From Peribacillus sp. Bi96 (GTDB lineage Bacteria > Bacillota > Bacilli > Bacillales > DSM-1321): a stretch of 64,000 bases of DNA. Both the position numbers and the translations under genes were made by a program. Position 1 is the first letter of the stretch, and every line of letters starts with the position of its first letter. Shown in pieces: positions 28,382 to 36,407 of the stretch. The stretch is from positions 1 to 64,000 of the forward strand of contig NZ_CAKKLV010000012.1 in assembly GCF_918698115.1 (NCBI RefSeq). The letters are read 5' to 3'. The notes under the pieces were generated by a model. It made no database searches. It was given only the letters and a program-made list of their open reading frames with translations, and was not told where the DNA came from.

Positions 28382-28428
28382 CAAAAAAACGAAAGGCATC
28401 CTTCAAAAGAAGGACGCCTTTCGTTTTG
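28382..28428 (-). terminator. Terminator after sspE
   Basis: AACGAAAGGC.TCCTTC pairs with GAAGGA.GCCTTTCGTT (one mismatch) around AAAA; on the minus strand it runs into seven T residues. Confidence 0.9.
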
Positions 28429-28437
28429 TTATGGCAA

Positions 28438-28701
28438 TTAGCCTTGGCTTTTATTGCTTTGAGATTTTTGGTTTTGTTGCTTCACTTGTTGAACGTTAGT
28501 TTCAGAAGCAAACTCAGTGCCGTATTGGCCTTGGCCCTTATTTTGCTGAGATTGAGCGTTTTGTTGCTTCACTTGTTGAACGTTTGTTTCAGAAGCAAAC
28601 TCAGTGCCGTATTGGCCTTGACCTTGTTGAGATTGCGCGTTTTGTTGTCTCACTTGTTGAGCGTTAGTACCTGCTTGTGATTTATTATTGTTTTTAGCCA
28701 T
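28438..28701 (-). CDS. sspE: Gamma-type small acid-soluble spore protein SspE
   Basis: 87 residues from the ATG at 28701, preceded by GGAGGTGAT. The protein is almost only polar residues and contains two near-identical repeats around [19 protein letters not shown], the germination protease cleavage region (TEFASET) of gamma-type SASP. It is a nitrogen store in the spore core, degraded at germination. Adjacent to ygaB and fabL as in B. subtilis. A sigma-G-like promoter lies just upstream. Confidence 0.97.
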   Translation of the reverse strand: MAKNNNKSQAGTNAQQVRQQNAQSQQGQGQYGTEFASETNVQQVKQQNAQSQQNKGQGQYGTEFASETNVQQVKQQNQKSQSNKSQG

Positions 28702-28721
28702 TGATATCACCTCCACGATAA

Positions 28722-28751
28722 TAAGATAACCATTATCCGGAAGTGTTATCC
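28722..28751 (-). promoter_or_regulatory. Probable sigma-G promoter of sspE
   Basis: On the minus strand GGATA (28747-28751) and TATCTTA (28722-28728) are 18 bp apart, resembling the sigma-G elements TGAATA-like and CATACTA. Forespore expression of SASP genes by sigma-G is established in B. subtilis. Confidence 0.5.
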
Positions 28752-28782
28752 AACTAAAAACATTTAAATTTTTCCAGTTATA

Positions 28783-29574
<792 letters not shown>

Positions 29575-29600
29575 TCATTTTTTTAAGGAGTGTTACTGTT

Positions 29601-29825
29601 ATGTATGTTGGACGTGATATGACAGAGTTGTCGATGATGAAAAAATCGGATTGGGAAAATAGTGAACTTGCCTATTTTCATCACTCCCTTCAACAAATGG
29701 TACCTTATTTAAACCAAGAAGGACAGAGTATCCATAGTGAAATCGTCAAAGAAATTGAAAATAGAGGCGGACTTAGCAGACAGGAAGCCGATTATACTCA
29801 TGGTACGAATACCATTTACGATTGA
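29601..29825 (+). CDS. yfhS: YfhS-like small protein
   Basis: 74 residues, hydrophilic, with no recognised domain. AAGGAGTG lies eight bases before the ATG. It is divergent from fabL, as yfhS is in B. subtilis, and has the same length. Function unknown; genes of this block are often sporulation-linked (inference). Two hairpins follow its stop. Confidence 0.75.
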   Translation: MYVGRDMTELSMMKKSDWENSELAYFHHSLQQMVPYLNQEGQSIHSEIVKEIENRGGLSRQEADYTHGTNTIYD

Positions 29826-29853
29826 TTTCATTATTGAATTTCAACAAAAAGAA

Positions 29854-29877
29854 GAGGATATCTTAGCGGATATCCTC
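29854..29877 (+). terminator. Hairpin after yfhS
   Basis: GAGGATATC and GATATCCTC form a perfect 9-bp stem with loop TTAGCG. It has no T-run and directly precedes the stronger terminator at 29882. Confidence 0.5.
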
Positions 29878-29880
29878 GCA

Positions 29881-30000
29881 GACTGTAGTCAAACTCTCGA
29901 TGAAAATGGAGTTTGACTACAGTTTTTTTGAGGGGTGTAAAATTCAAATGTTGCATTTTCACTCCAGACACTCGCTTTCCAATCATTTTTGTTTTAAAAT
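29881..30000 (+). repeat. Truncated copy (C) of a TIR-bounded interspersed element, with terminator head
   Basis: The head GACTGTAGTCAAACTC and GAGTTTGACTACAGT form a 15-bp stem followed by seven T (29882-29929), a strong terminator for yfhS. After a spacer, CACTCCAGACACTCGCTTTCC-like sequence (29960-29980) matches the other copies, and is joined directly to the tail segment AATCATTTTTGTTTTAA. The GC-rich middle present in the copies at 53.2 and 60.8 kb is missing, and so is the right inverted end. The tail overlaps the stop of the downstream minus-strand gene. Confidence 0.65.
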
Positions 30001-30252
30001 CACGATTTTTTTGTACGATAGAATTACGATTCCACAAATCAGGGCTGTCCAAAGGAATGTCAACGAATAAACGGAAGGTGACATCACCTTACCGAATGCA
30101 GTTTCATTCTGTAATGCCCCTACTTGTTCCCAAGCATTTACTACGTCTGGTTTATACAGGGTTGTTTTTACAGCACCTACCAGAATCGCACTGCCCATAT
30201 ATAAAGCGTGTATGATGATAGAACCGATGAATGCTTGAATGACCACCTTCAT
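29983..30252 (-). CDS. Small membrane protein, function unknown
   Basis: 89 residues with two hydrophobic segments: QAFIGSIIIHALYMGSAILVG near the start and YSLTFLWTALICGIVILSY near the end, separated by a polar loop. TGGAGGTGG precedes the ATG. It lies between yfhS and mutY. The last codons (ending KIVILKQK) fall in the repeat element copy at 29881-30000, so the C-terminus may have been altered by it. I do not recognise the family. Confidence 0.65.
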   Translation of the reverse strand: MKVVIQAFIGSIIIHALYMGSAILVGAVKTTLYKPDVVNAWEQVGALQNETAFGKVMSPSVYSLTFLWTALICGIVILSYKKIVILKQK

Positions 30253-30324
30253 TTCCCCACCTCCAATAACCTTATATTACCATATACCAAAACGTGTTTT
30301 CATAAAGGTAAACAAAAAAAGCAT

Positions 30325-31443
30325 TTATTCAATACGTGCTTTTTCTTTGTAGGCTTTCATCATCTTTTGGTGGGAAACCGGAAATGCGAACTCCTCCATC
30401 TCTTCTTCACTAACCCACTTGAGCTGGTGTTCTCTTAACGTCTCTTCACTGATCTTTTCATTGACCATTCCCGTATACGTGTCCACTTTCCAAACAAGAT
30501 GTGAGAAAACATGTTCAATTCTCACAAGAGATTCCGTGATTTCCGGTTTGACACCGTACATTTCCTGAAAACGACTCTCGAAGAATTCCCGCTTATGCAA
30601 AAGGGATGAATGGTTCTCGAAGTTCGGATATTCCCAAAGGTTAGCCAGCAATCCTTCAGATGCCCGCTTGTGAATTAAAACTTCACCCTTTTCATTTGTT
30701 AAAACGGCAGCCACAATGGGTACATCCCGCGTTTTTTTCTTTTGGATTTTAACAGGAAGTTCTGATTGAACCCCTGCTTCGAATGCAAGACAATGCCTTT
30801 GAACGGGACATAGCAGGCAGGCTGGCTTACCAGGTGTGCAGATTAATGCCCCCAGTTCCATCAGGGCTTGATTAAAGGCAGAAGTATGTTCATGATCGAT
30901 CAGCTTTCTGACAGCAGCCTCAAATGTTTTTCTCGTCTTTGGCTTTGCAATGTCTTCATATATCATCAATATCCGCGATAATACACGCATGACGTTTCCA
31001 TCGACAGCTGGCTCCGGCTTGCCATAGGCGATGCTTAGGATAGCACCAGCCGTATAAGGTCCAACCCCTTTCAATTTGGAGATTTCCTCGGGATCATCCG
31101 GCACGATCCCATTATAAGATGCCTTCACTTCCTGAACGGCACTTTGAAGATTCCTTACACGCGAATAATACCCAAGGCCTTCCCATGCTTTTAAGATTTT
31201 CTCTTCATCGGCATTGGCAAAATCCTCAAGTGTGGGGAACCATTCCACAAACCTGTTGAAATAAGGAATCACCGTATCCACTCTCGTTTGCTGAAGCATG
31301 ATTTCAGAAACCCAAACACGATACGGGTCCTTATTTTCCCTCCATGGCAATTGTCTTTGTTCTTTTTGAAACCAGGAAACTAAATCTTGTTGAAATTCTT
31401 CAATTTTTATTTTTTCTATTGTCGGGATCATTATTTCTTTCAA
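30325..31443 (-). CDS. mutY: A/G-specific adenine DNA glycosylase MutY
   Basis: 372 residues from the TTG at 31443, seven bases after GGAGG. A helix-hairpin-helix glycosylase: Glu47 (SEIMLQQTR), HhH motif [11 protein letters not shown], catalytic Asp148 ([10 protein letters not shown]). The 4Fe-4S cysteines are Cys202, 209, 212 and 218 (C-x6-C-x2-C-x5-C). The C-terminal NUDIX-like domain recognises 8-oxoG. It removes A mispaired with 8-oxoguanine. Corresponds to B. subtilis yfhQ, flanked by yfhP and yfhS as here. Confidence 0.96.
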   Translation of the reverse strand: MKEIMIPTIEKIKIEEFQQDLVSWFQKEQRQLPWRENKDPYRVWVSEIMLQQTRVDTVIPYFNRFVEWFPTLEDFANADEEKILKAWEGLGYYSRVRNLQSAVQEVKASYNGIVPDDPEEISKLKGVGPYTAGAILSIAYGKPEPAVDGNVMRVLSRILMIYEDIAKPKTRKTFEAAVRKLIDHEHTSAFNQALMELGALICTPGKPACLLCPVQRHCLAFEAGVQSELPVKIQKKKTRDVPIVAAVLTNEKGEVLIHKRASEGLLANLWEYPNFENHSSLLHKREFFESRFQEMYGVKPEITESLVRIEHVFSHLVWKVDTYTGMVNEKISEETLREHQLKWVSEEEMEEFAFPVSHQKMMKAYKEKARIE

Positions 31444-31649
31444 ATCAGTTCCTCCAAAAATGTTACACTCTTATCAAAAATGGGAATACCTATTATAAGG
31501 CATTCTTTTTTAAGTAATATGTTCACATCCATTTTTATTGTAATGGGTCACAAAAATAAATCAAATTATATTCATTTGATGGTTAATATATAAATACGGT
31601 ATGATTAAAGAAGACCATTTTTTTAAATTGTGGCAGGGAGGTTAGATTT

Positions 31650-32627
31650 TTGGATACAGGTACTCACTTTGTCATGGGAATTGCTCTTGGAGGTCTTGCC
31701 ACATTAGATCCTGTCATTGCGCAGAGCCCGATCACTGCAAGTGCAGTCATAGCAGGTACAATATTGGGATCACAAGCTCCAGACATTGACACCGTTCTAA
31801 AATTAAGGAATAACGCTGTATATATACGAAACCACCGTGGAATCACGCATTCCATTCCCGCTGTTTTACTTTGGCCCTTGATTATCAGCGGAGCTCTTTT
31901 TGCCATCATACCTGAAGCAAATTACCTTCATCTTTGGCTCTGGACCTTTATAGCTGTATTCCTCCATGTATTCGTGGATATATTCAATGCTTATGGGACT
32001 CAGGCCCTTAGGCCGATTTCGTCAAAATGGGTAGCTTTAGGGGTCATCAATACATTTGACCCGTTCATTTTTGGAATACATGTTGCCGGACTGATATTAT
32101 GGGGCTATGGATTTCCCCCAGGCTATTTATTTCTCTCGATTTACGGAATACTCGTCATCTATTATATCTCTCGATTCAGGGAACAGGCTTTTATTAAACG
32201 AGCCGTTAAGCAGCAAATCCCGGGAGCAAGGAAAATCCTTTTATCACCGACCATGCGTTTTCACCGCTGGAAAATTGCCGTGATTACCGAAAAGAATTAT
32301 TATGTGGCACGAGCCGATAATGGGCGTGTGACCATTCTTGATACGTTTGATCGAGTGCCATTGCCTGAAAGTGAAATTCTCGAAGTCGCCAAGAAGGATA
32401 TCAACTTGGCAGCCTTTCTGTCCTTTTCTCCGGTTTACCGCTTTGAAATCGAACAAATAAAAGAATATTATGAAGTACGTTTTATCGATTTAAGATACCG
32501 CAGCAATGGGTACTACCCATTCGTGGCAGTCGTCCATTTAGACAACGATTTGAATATCTTGAATTCATATACAGGATGGATCTTTAGCGAAGCGAAACTG
32601 CAGAAGAAATTGAATATCATATTGTAG
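31650..32627 (+). CDS. yfhP: YfhP-like membrane-bound metal-dependent hydrolase (DUF457)
   Basis: 325 residues, TTG start eight bases after GGGAGG. The N-terminal 190 residues contain about four membrane segments and the YdjM/DUF457 pattern of His and Asp: DTGTHFVMGIA, SQAPDIDT, HRGITHSIPA, and HVFVDIFNAYG. The C-terminal 130 residues are soluble and beta-rich. The family is predicted metal-dependent hydrolases, with B. subtilis YfhP linked to the nearby yfhO genes. Divergent from mutY, as in B. subtilis. Confidence 0.85.
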   Translation: MDTGTHFVMGIALGGLATLDPVIAQSPITASAVIAGTILGSQAPDIDTVLKLRNNAVYIRNHRGITHSIPAVLLWPLIISGALFAIIPEANYLHLWLWTFIAVFLHVFVDIFNAYGTQALRPISSKWVALGVINTFDPFIFGIHVAGLILWGYGFPPGYLFLSIYGILVIYYISRFREQAFIKRAVKQQIPGARKILLSPTMRFHRWKIAVITEKNYYVARADNGRVTILDTFDRVPLPESEILEVAKKDINLAAFLSFSPVYRFEIEQIKEYYEVRFIDLRYRSNGYYPFVAVVHLDNDLNILNSYTGWIFSEAKLQKKLNIIL

Positions 32628-32692
32628 TCGCATACATTCGCATACATCGAAAAAAGGCTGATTCCAGGGAAACCCCTCTGGAACCAGCTTTT

Positions 32693-32959
32693 TTAATGCA
32701 ATCGATTCTGCTGATTTAATAAATGTTGATATTTAGGATTTTTTGCAATGAACTCGTGGAATTGTTCACCATAATTATCAATCCAGGTCCTTACTACACG
32801 TGATGTCATTTCTTCCCCGGCATACTCATGTCCAGCTTTTGCATAGGTCGCTTCGAAATCTTCCCATAATAATTCCACCCAAGTCAAGGCTTGCTCATAC
32901 GTGATGTGCTCATTTTTCTCAAGCAGTATCTTGGTTAATCTTTCATGGTAATCATTCAT
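32693..32959 (-). CDS. yfhJ: YfhJ-like small protein (WVELL motif)
   Basis: 88 residues from the ATG at 32959, with GAGGTGG upstream; the open frame extends further but runs through the sspK promoter region and lacks a ribosome site. Sequence contains the family signature TWVELLWEDFEATYAKAG. Soluble, helical. Function unknown. It is divergent from sspK, as in B. subtilis. Confidence 0.85.
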   Translation of the reverse strand: MNDYHERLTKILLEKNEHITYEQALTWVELLWEDFEATYAKAGHEYAGEEMTSRVVRTWIDNYGEQFHEFIAKNPKYQHLLNQQNRLH

Positions 32960-33013
32960 TAGAACCACCTCATTGCCAATATTTTTACAGACTGAACTAT
33001 ACTGTTCCTTACC

Positions 33014-33020
33014 CATACTA
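33014..33020 (+). promoter_or_regulatory. Sigma-G -10 element of sspK
   Basis: CATACTA is the sigma-G -10 consensus and lies 52 bp before the sspK start. A TGAACT at 32993-32998 could serve as -35, but its 15-bp spacing is short. Confidence 0.5.
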
Positions 33021-33072
33021 GTGATAAGCGGAAACGCTTCTTTCTTTAATCTGATGCTTGGAGGAGAAAAAC

Positions 33073-33228
33073 TTGCGAAATAAACAAAAAGGATTCCCCA
33101 ACCAAAACAACAATAAATTTCATGGCGAGCCTCGTGCAAAGGCAAGATATGCTTCAAAGCGTGCAGATGGCAGTATTAATACACACCCTCAAGAACGAAT
33201 GAAAGCATCAAACGAGCGATCGAATTAA
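33073..33228 (+). CDS. sspK: Small acid-soluble spore protein K
   Basis: 51 codons starting at TTG, six bases after GGAGGAG. The protein begins [11 protein letters not shown] and contains [19 protein letters not shown] and [10 protein letters not shown], a close match to B. subtilis SspK. A minor forespore-specific protein of the spore core. It is too short for most gene callers. Located between yfhJ (divergent) and yfhH (convergent), the same place as in B. subtilis. A sigma-G -10 lies upstream and a terminator follows. Confidence 0.95.
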   Translation: MRNKQKGFPNQNNNKFHGEPRAKARYASKRADGSINTHPQERMKASNERSN

Positions 33229-33236
33229 CTTCAGGT

Positions 33237-33269
33237 GGAATCGGGGCTTTCCTCGGTTCCTTTTTATTT
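33237..33269 (+). terminator. Terminator after sspK
   Basis: GGAATCGGGG and CCTCGGTTCC pair over ten bases around CTTT, then TTTTTATTT. Confidence 0.88.
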
Positions 33270-33575
33270 CAACATCGAAATGGGCAGTGCCTCTTCCTTT
33301 CCGCTTCCGCCTAAGCGGTAACCCCAGGCAAATACGCCATTCATATAATCAATTTTGAAATAGACACCGGGATCTCCATCTATTTGATAAATTTCACCTT
33401 TTTTGAAGTCATCCGGATTTAACAGATAGGCCTTGGCCATCGTCACTTTTCGTTCCAATACAGAAAATTCATTAACCATTCCCAATTGCTCAGCTTTTCT
33501 CGCCTTTTCCGTCAACGCTGCAATTTCCTGTTGTAATTCATAGGCAGATAACTTGCTGTATCTTATGTCGCTCAT
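33264..33575 (-). CDS. yfhH: YfhH family protein (DUF1811)
   Basis: 103 residues. The N-terminal part is a helical hairpin (YSKLSAYELQQEIAALTEKARKAEQLGMVNEFSVLERK), the C-terminal part a small SH3-like barrel ending in GYRLGGSGKEEALPISML, the expected YfhH/DUF1811 fold. Function unknown. It lies between sspK and recX as in B. subtilis. Confidence 0.88.
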   Translation of the reverse strand: MSDIRYSKLSAYELQQEIAALTEKARKAEQLGMVNEFSVLERKVTMAKAYLLNPDDFKKGEIYQIDGDPGVYFKIDYMNGVFAWGYRLGGSGKEEALPISMLK

Positions 33576-33648
33576 ATATGGCTCCTTAAATGAAGAATTA
33601 ATTTACTTCTATATTAAACAAAATTTTGTGATTTGGCTATCGATGTAC

Positions 33649-34446
33649 TTAATCACTGTCGGGATTGGAAAGATAACGCTCAATTAATTCTATTGGAAAA
33701 CCTTTTCGGTATAATGCTTGCTTCATCTTATGTTCATATTCGAAGCCTTCATGATTTTTGTAGCGGCGTTGCATTTTTTCAGCATGATGGCATAGCGAAT
33801 CCCATTGTTCATCCTCATCCTTCTCAACTGTCACATCTTCAAGTGCTTCAAGAATGACATCTCTTGGGAAACCTTTTCGTAACAAAGTTTGTTCAAGCTT
33901 CTGCCTTAATGCCCGCTCCGAAATGTTTTTTTCCTTTTTGACAGATTTTCCAGCAAGTTTTCTTGCATGCTCAATTTGAATATCGTAGGGGTATTCCTTT
34001 AGTGCCTCGACAACCAATTTTTCTTGTATCCCCTTTTCCTTCAGCTCGAGCTTCAGGGTAGTGGGCCCTTTATTGCCTCCGTTCACATGGGTACGTACGT
34101 AAGCTTTGGCAAATTCAAGGTCATCTAAATAATTAAAGCTGTATAGCTTATGTATCGCTTCCTTTATGATCGGCTCTTCCGCGTCCTTCTTTCTTAAATA
34201 AAGGCGAATTTCCGATTCCGAACGCATTCGGTATGATAAATAATTAAGTGCATCGGTAAATGCTTTTTGGATTTCATCATGGAATTGTATTTCAGCTAAT
34301 AGCAGGTCATCAAGTGCCGTACCCTTTTTCAAATGAAATTTCAATAGCACTTCTTCGTCCACACTGAAAGCATATTTTTCATCAACGAAAATGTTATAAC
34401 GATCTTTACGTTTTTTTTGAGTTGTTATTTTTGTTATGTTTGGCAT
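33649..34446 (-). CDS. recX: Recombination regulator RecX
   Basis: 265 residues from the ATG at 34446 (MPNITKI), with a G-rich ribosome site upstream; a GTG five codons earlier lies inside that site. It is a long RecX of the Bacillus type, with tandem three-helix repeats: ALNYLSYRMRSESEIRLYLRKK, LDDLEFAKAYVRT, and KLEQTLLRKGFPRDVILEAL. RecX modulates RecA filaments. Formerly yfhG; divergent from yfhF as in B. subtilis. Confidence 0.93.
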   Translation of the reverse strand: MPNITKITTQKKRKDRYNIFVDEKYAFSVDEEVLLKFHLKKGTALDDLLLAEIQFHDEIQKAFTDALNYLSYRMRSESEIRLYLRKKDAEEPIIKEAIHKLYSFNYLDDLEFAKAYVRTHVNGGNKGPTTLKLELKEKGIQEKLVVEALKEYPYDIQIEHARKLAGKSVKKEKNISERALRQKLEQTLLRKGFPRDVILEALEDVTVEKDEDEQWDSLCHHAEKMQRRYKNHEGFEYEHKMKQALYRKGFPIELIERYLSNPDSD

Positions 34447-34572
34447 AAAATCCACCCCCACCCCTACTTTACCCCTTTACGTGTACCATTTCTATATATA
34501 GCATGTCTAAAAATGAAAAAAGCACATGGGCATGTTAAAGTGAAGGAAAGATAGGGAAAGGAAGTGGTTTTC

Positions 34573-35493
34573 ATGAAAATAGCCATTGCTGGTGGAAGCG
34601 GTTTTGTCGGCACAGCCCTTATTGATGAATTATCAAAAGAAAATCATGATATATATATTTTGACACGTCATCCCGAAAAATTTAACAAACAGGAAAATTT
34701 GACATATATCGGCTGGTTGATCGAGGACGCTAAGCCGGAACTCCATTTGGCGGGACTCGATGTTTTCATAAATCTTGCTGGTGAATCATTAAGCAGCGGG
34801 CGTTGGACTCCTGAACGAAAACGGCGGATTGTCGAAAGCAGGGTCGAAGCTTCCAAAGAGATGAACCGGATCCTTTCCGCACTGCCCGATAAAGTGTCTG
34901 TCATCATCAATGCAAGTGCAATCGGATATTACGGTATTTCGGACCATGAAACCTTTACTGAAACCTCTGAATCCATCGGTGATGATTTCTTGAGCCGTAC
35001 TGTTAAGCTATGGGAAAAGGAAGCGTCTAAATCCAGCCCATACAGTAAACGGGTCGTCCTTACAAGATTTGGTGTGATTCTGGGAGAAAAAGAAGGAGCA
35101 TTGCCAATGGTGGCCCTTCCTTATAAACTTTTTGGCGGAGGAAAGATGGGCAAAGGGAATCAGTGGCTTTCCTGGATTCATATTCACGACGTGGTCCGTG
35201 CAATCGTCTTTTGCATGAACGATTCAAGAATCGAAGGCCCAGTCAATTTTACGGCACCAACCCCCGTTCCGATGGATACATTCGGTAAAACGATAGGTGC
35301 TGTATTGCACCGACCCCATTGGTTTTCTGTACCTCCCTTCATCCTCAAGACCATGATGGGGGAAATGAGTATACTTGTACTTGAAGGACAAAATGTCCTG
35401 CCCATTAAACTTAAAGAGGAAGGGTTCACGTTTTCTTTTCCAACCCTTAAAGATGCTTTACAAAATATCTTAAAAGGAGATTATCACGTATGA
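34573..35493 (+). CDS. yfhF: YfhF-like TIGR01777 family epimerase
   Basis: 306 residues from the ATG at 34573; an in-frame GTG at 34564 overlaps the ribosome site. An extended SDR: GGSGFVGTALIDEL nucleotide loop, NLAGESLSSGRWT (family hallmark), NASAIGYYG with the active-site Tyr, and the DUF1731 C-terminal domain ending in LKEEGFTFSFPTLKDALQNIL. The substrate is unknown; relatives are linked to cell division (SulA-like name) and sugar nucleotides. Located between recX and yfhE. Confidence 0.92.
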   Translation: MKIAIAGGSGFVGTALIDELSKENHDIYILTRHPEKFNKQENLTYIGWLIEDAKPELHLAGLDVFINLAGESLSSGRWTPERKRRIVESRVEASKEMNRILSALPDKVSVIINASAIGYYGISDHETFTETSESIGDDFLSRTVKLWEKEASKSSPYSKRVVLTRFGVILGEKEGALPMVALPYKLFGGGKMGKGNQWLSWIHIHDVVRAIVFCMNDSRIEGPVNFTAPTPVPMDTFGKTIGAVLHRPHWFSVPPFILKTMMGEMSILVLEGQNVLPIKLKEEGFTFSFPTLKDALQNILKGDYHV

Positions 35494-35546
35494 AAGTACC
35501 CTTTTAGGAAAAAATAGGGATATTAAGTGAAATGGAGATGATCTAA

Positions 35547-35669
35547 TTGTCCAAAAAACACGAAAAAGAAAAAAGTAACTTAACGAGCACCCAAGCGATT
35601 CTTTATGCTCGGGAATTTAAAAGTGCAGATCGAGCTGGAGGATTTAGCGAGAAGAAATCCCGACGTTAA
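35547..35669 (+). CDS. yfhE: YfhE family small protein
   Basis: 40 residues starting at TTG with GGAGATGA upstream. The C-terminal half LYAREFKSADRAGGFSEKKS is the YfhE signature. Highly basic and hydrophilic. Too short for most gene callers, but position between yfhF and yfhD and the sequence match B. subtilis. Function unknown. A strong terminator follows within 50 bp. Confidence 0.88.
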   Translation: MSKKHEKEKSNLTSTQAILYAREFKSADRAGGFSEKKSRR

Positions 35670-35713
35670 GTTTGGAGTTTTTTCCCGTACATTTTGATCA
35701 ACCATTCAACACA

Positions 35714-35766
35714 AAATAAGCTAGAGATGATAAGTGTAATCATCTCTAGCTTATTTATTTTTATTC
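35714..35766 (+). terminator. Terminator between yfhE and yfhD
   Basis: AAATAAGCTAGAGATGA and TCATCTCTAGCTTATTT form a perfect 17-bp stem with a 9-base loop, then ATTTTTATTC. yfhD would need its own promoter or depend on read-through. Confidence 0.92.
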
Positions 35767-35780
35767 TAGGGGGCGCTAAA

Positions 35781-35966
35781 ATGGGACGTAATAACATACA
35801 TCATAATCGTGACAAAAACAAACAAAAACTTCCGCAAGTTCCTAAAAACCTGAAAAGTGACGGGCTTGACGTTGAATATTCTTCCGAACTGGCTGACCAG
35901 GAAGACATCGAGGCACAAGCCCGGGCAAATGCGGCAGACCGCCGTGCTCATAATCGCCGCCAATAA
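35781..35966 (+). CDS. yfhD: YfhD family small protein
   Basis: 61 residues from the ATG at 35781, preceded by AGGGGGCG; an in-frame extension upstream runs through the terminator and is rejected. MGRNNIHHNRDKNKQKLPQVP and ELADQEDIEAQARANAADRR match YfhD. Highly charged, no membrane segment. Function unknown; probably spore-related by company (inference). Last gene of the conserved yfh block. Confidence 0.88.
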   Translation: MGRNNIHHNRDKNKQKLPQVPKNLKSDGLDVEYSSELADQEDIEAQARANAADRRAHNRRQ

Positions 35967-35974
35967 ATAAACAA

Positions 35975-35993
35975 AGGGGCTGTAAAACAGCCC
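35975..35993. terminator. Hairpin after yfhD
   Basis: GGGGCTG and CAGCCCC pair over seven bases around TAAAA. The T-tract is weak on the plus strand (AATTATCTT). Confidence 0.55.
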
Positions 35994-36004
35994 CAATTAT
36001 CTTC

Positions 36005-36187
36005 TTATACACAACGTTTATCCACACCCCTGTGTATATTGTGGATATATTCTGAAAATACTGACAAGGAGTAGGTACAATTACTCGCCTTACTAACATG
36101 AAAATAATGTTATTTCTGGATAACCCTGTGGATTATGTGGATAAAGGATGTATGCCGCTGATTACGCTATACTTATGTTGTGGATAA
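36005..36187. other. Cluster of DnaA boxes in a gene-free interval
   Basis: Four exact matches to the DnaA box TTATNCACA: TTATACACA (36005), TTATCCACA (36018), and, inverted, TGTGGATAA (36136 and 36179). At least four one-mismatch sites lie among them: TGTGTATAT (36031), TGTGGATAT (36040), TCTGGATAA (36115) and TGTGGATTA (36127). The flanking genes are yfhD and an acyl-CoA ligase, not dnaA or dnaN, so this is not a standard oriC. The 441-bp gap 35967-36407 shows no gene. Outside oriC, such clusters in B. subtilis bind DnaA and affect initiation or gene expression. Confidence 0.7.
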
Positions 36188-36407
36188 CTTTTCACTTTCC
36201 CTGTTTGATTCGATAGGATTATTATTCCCAATTTACTAAAGCATCAATTGTGACCAGCTGCTGTGATATCCCTTTTTACGGATTTTTGGTGAATTGAATG
36301 ATTGCCCTTACTTACCTTCCCCCCTCAATAGAATGGGTTCTCGGTAATGTTGTATGCCAAACAATTAACCAACCAGTCAATATAAAGTCAAACCTATACC
36401 CTCGCCA

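Noticed and set aside
28438-28701. Tandem repeat or CRISPR-like array
   Set aside because: The repeated DNA encodes the duplicated segment of a gamma-type SASP; repeat spacing and coding explain it fully. No CRISPR array was seen in the window.
33014-33157. N-terminal extension of YfhJ
   Set aside because: The extended frame runs antisense through the sspK promoter and start and lacks a ribosome site; the 88-residue form matches the family.
36005-36187. Chromosomal origin oriC
   Set aside because: DnaA boxes are present, but dnaA, dnaN and rpmH are absent and flanking genes are metabolic or sporulation-related. Kept as a DnaA-box cluster only.
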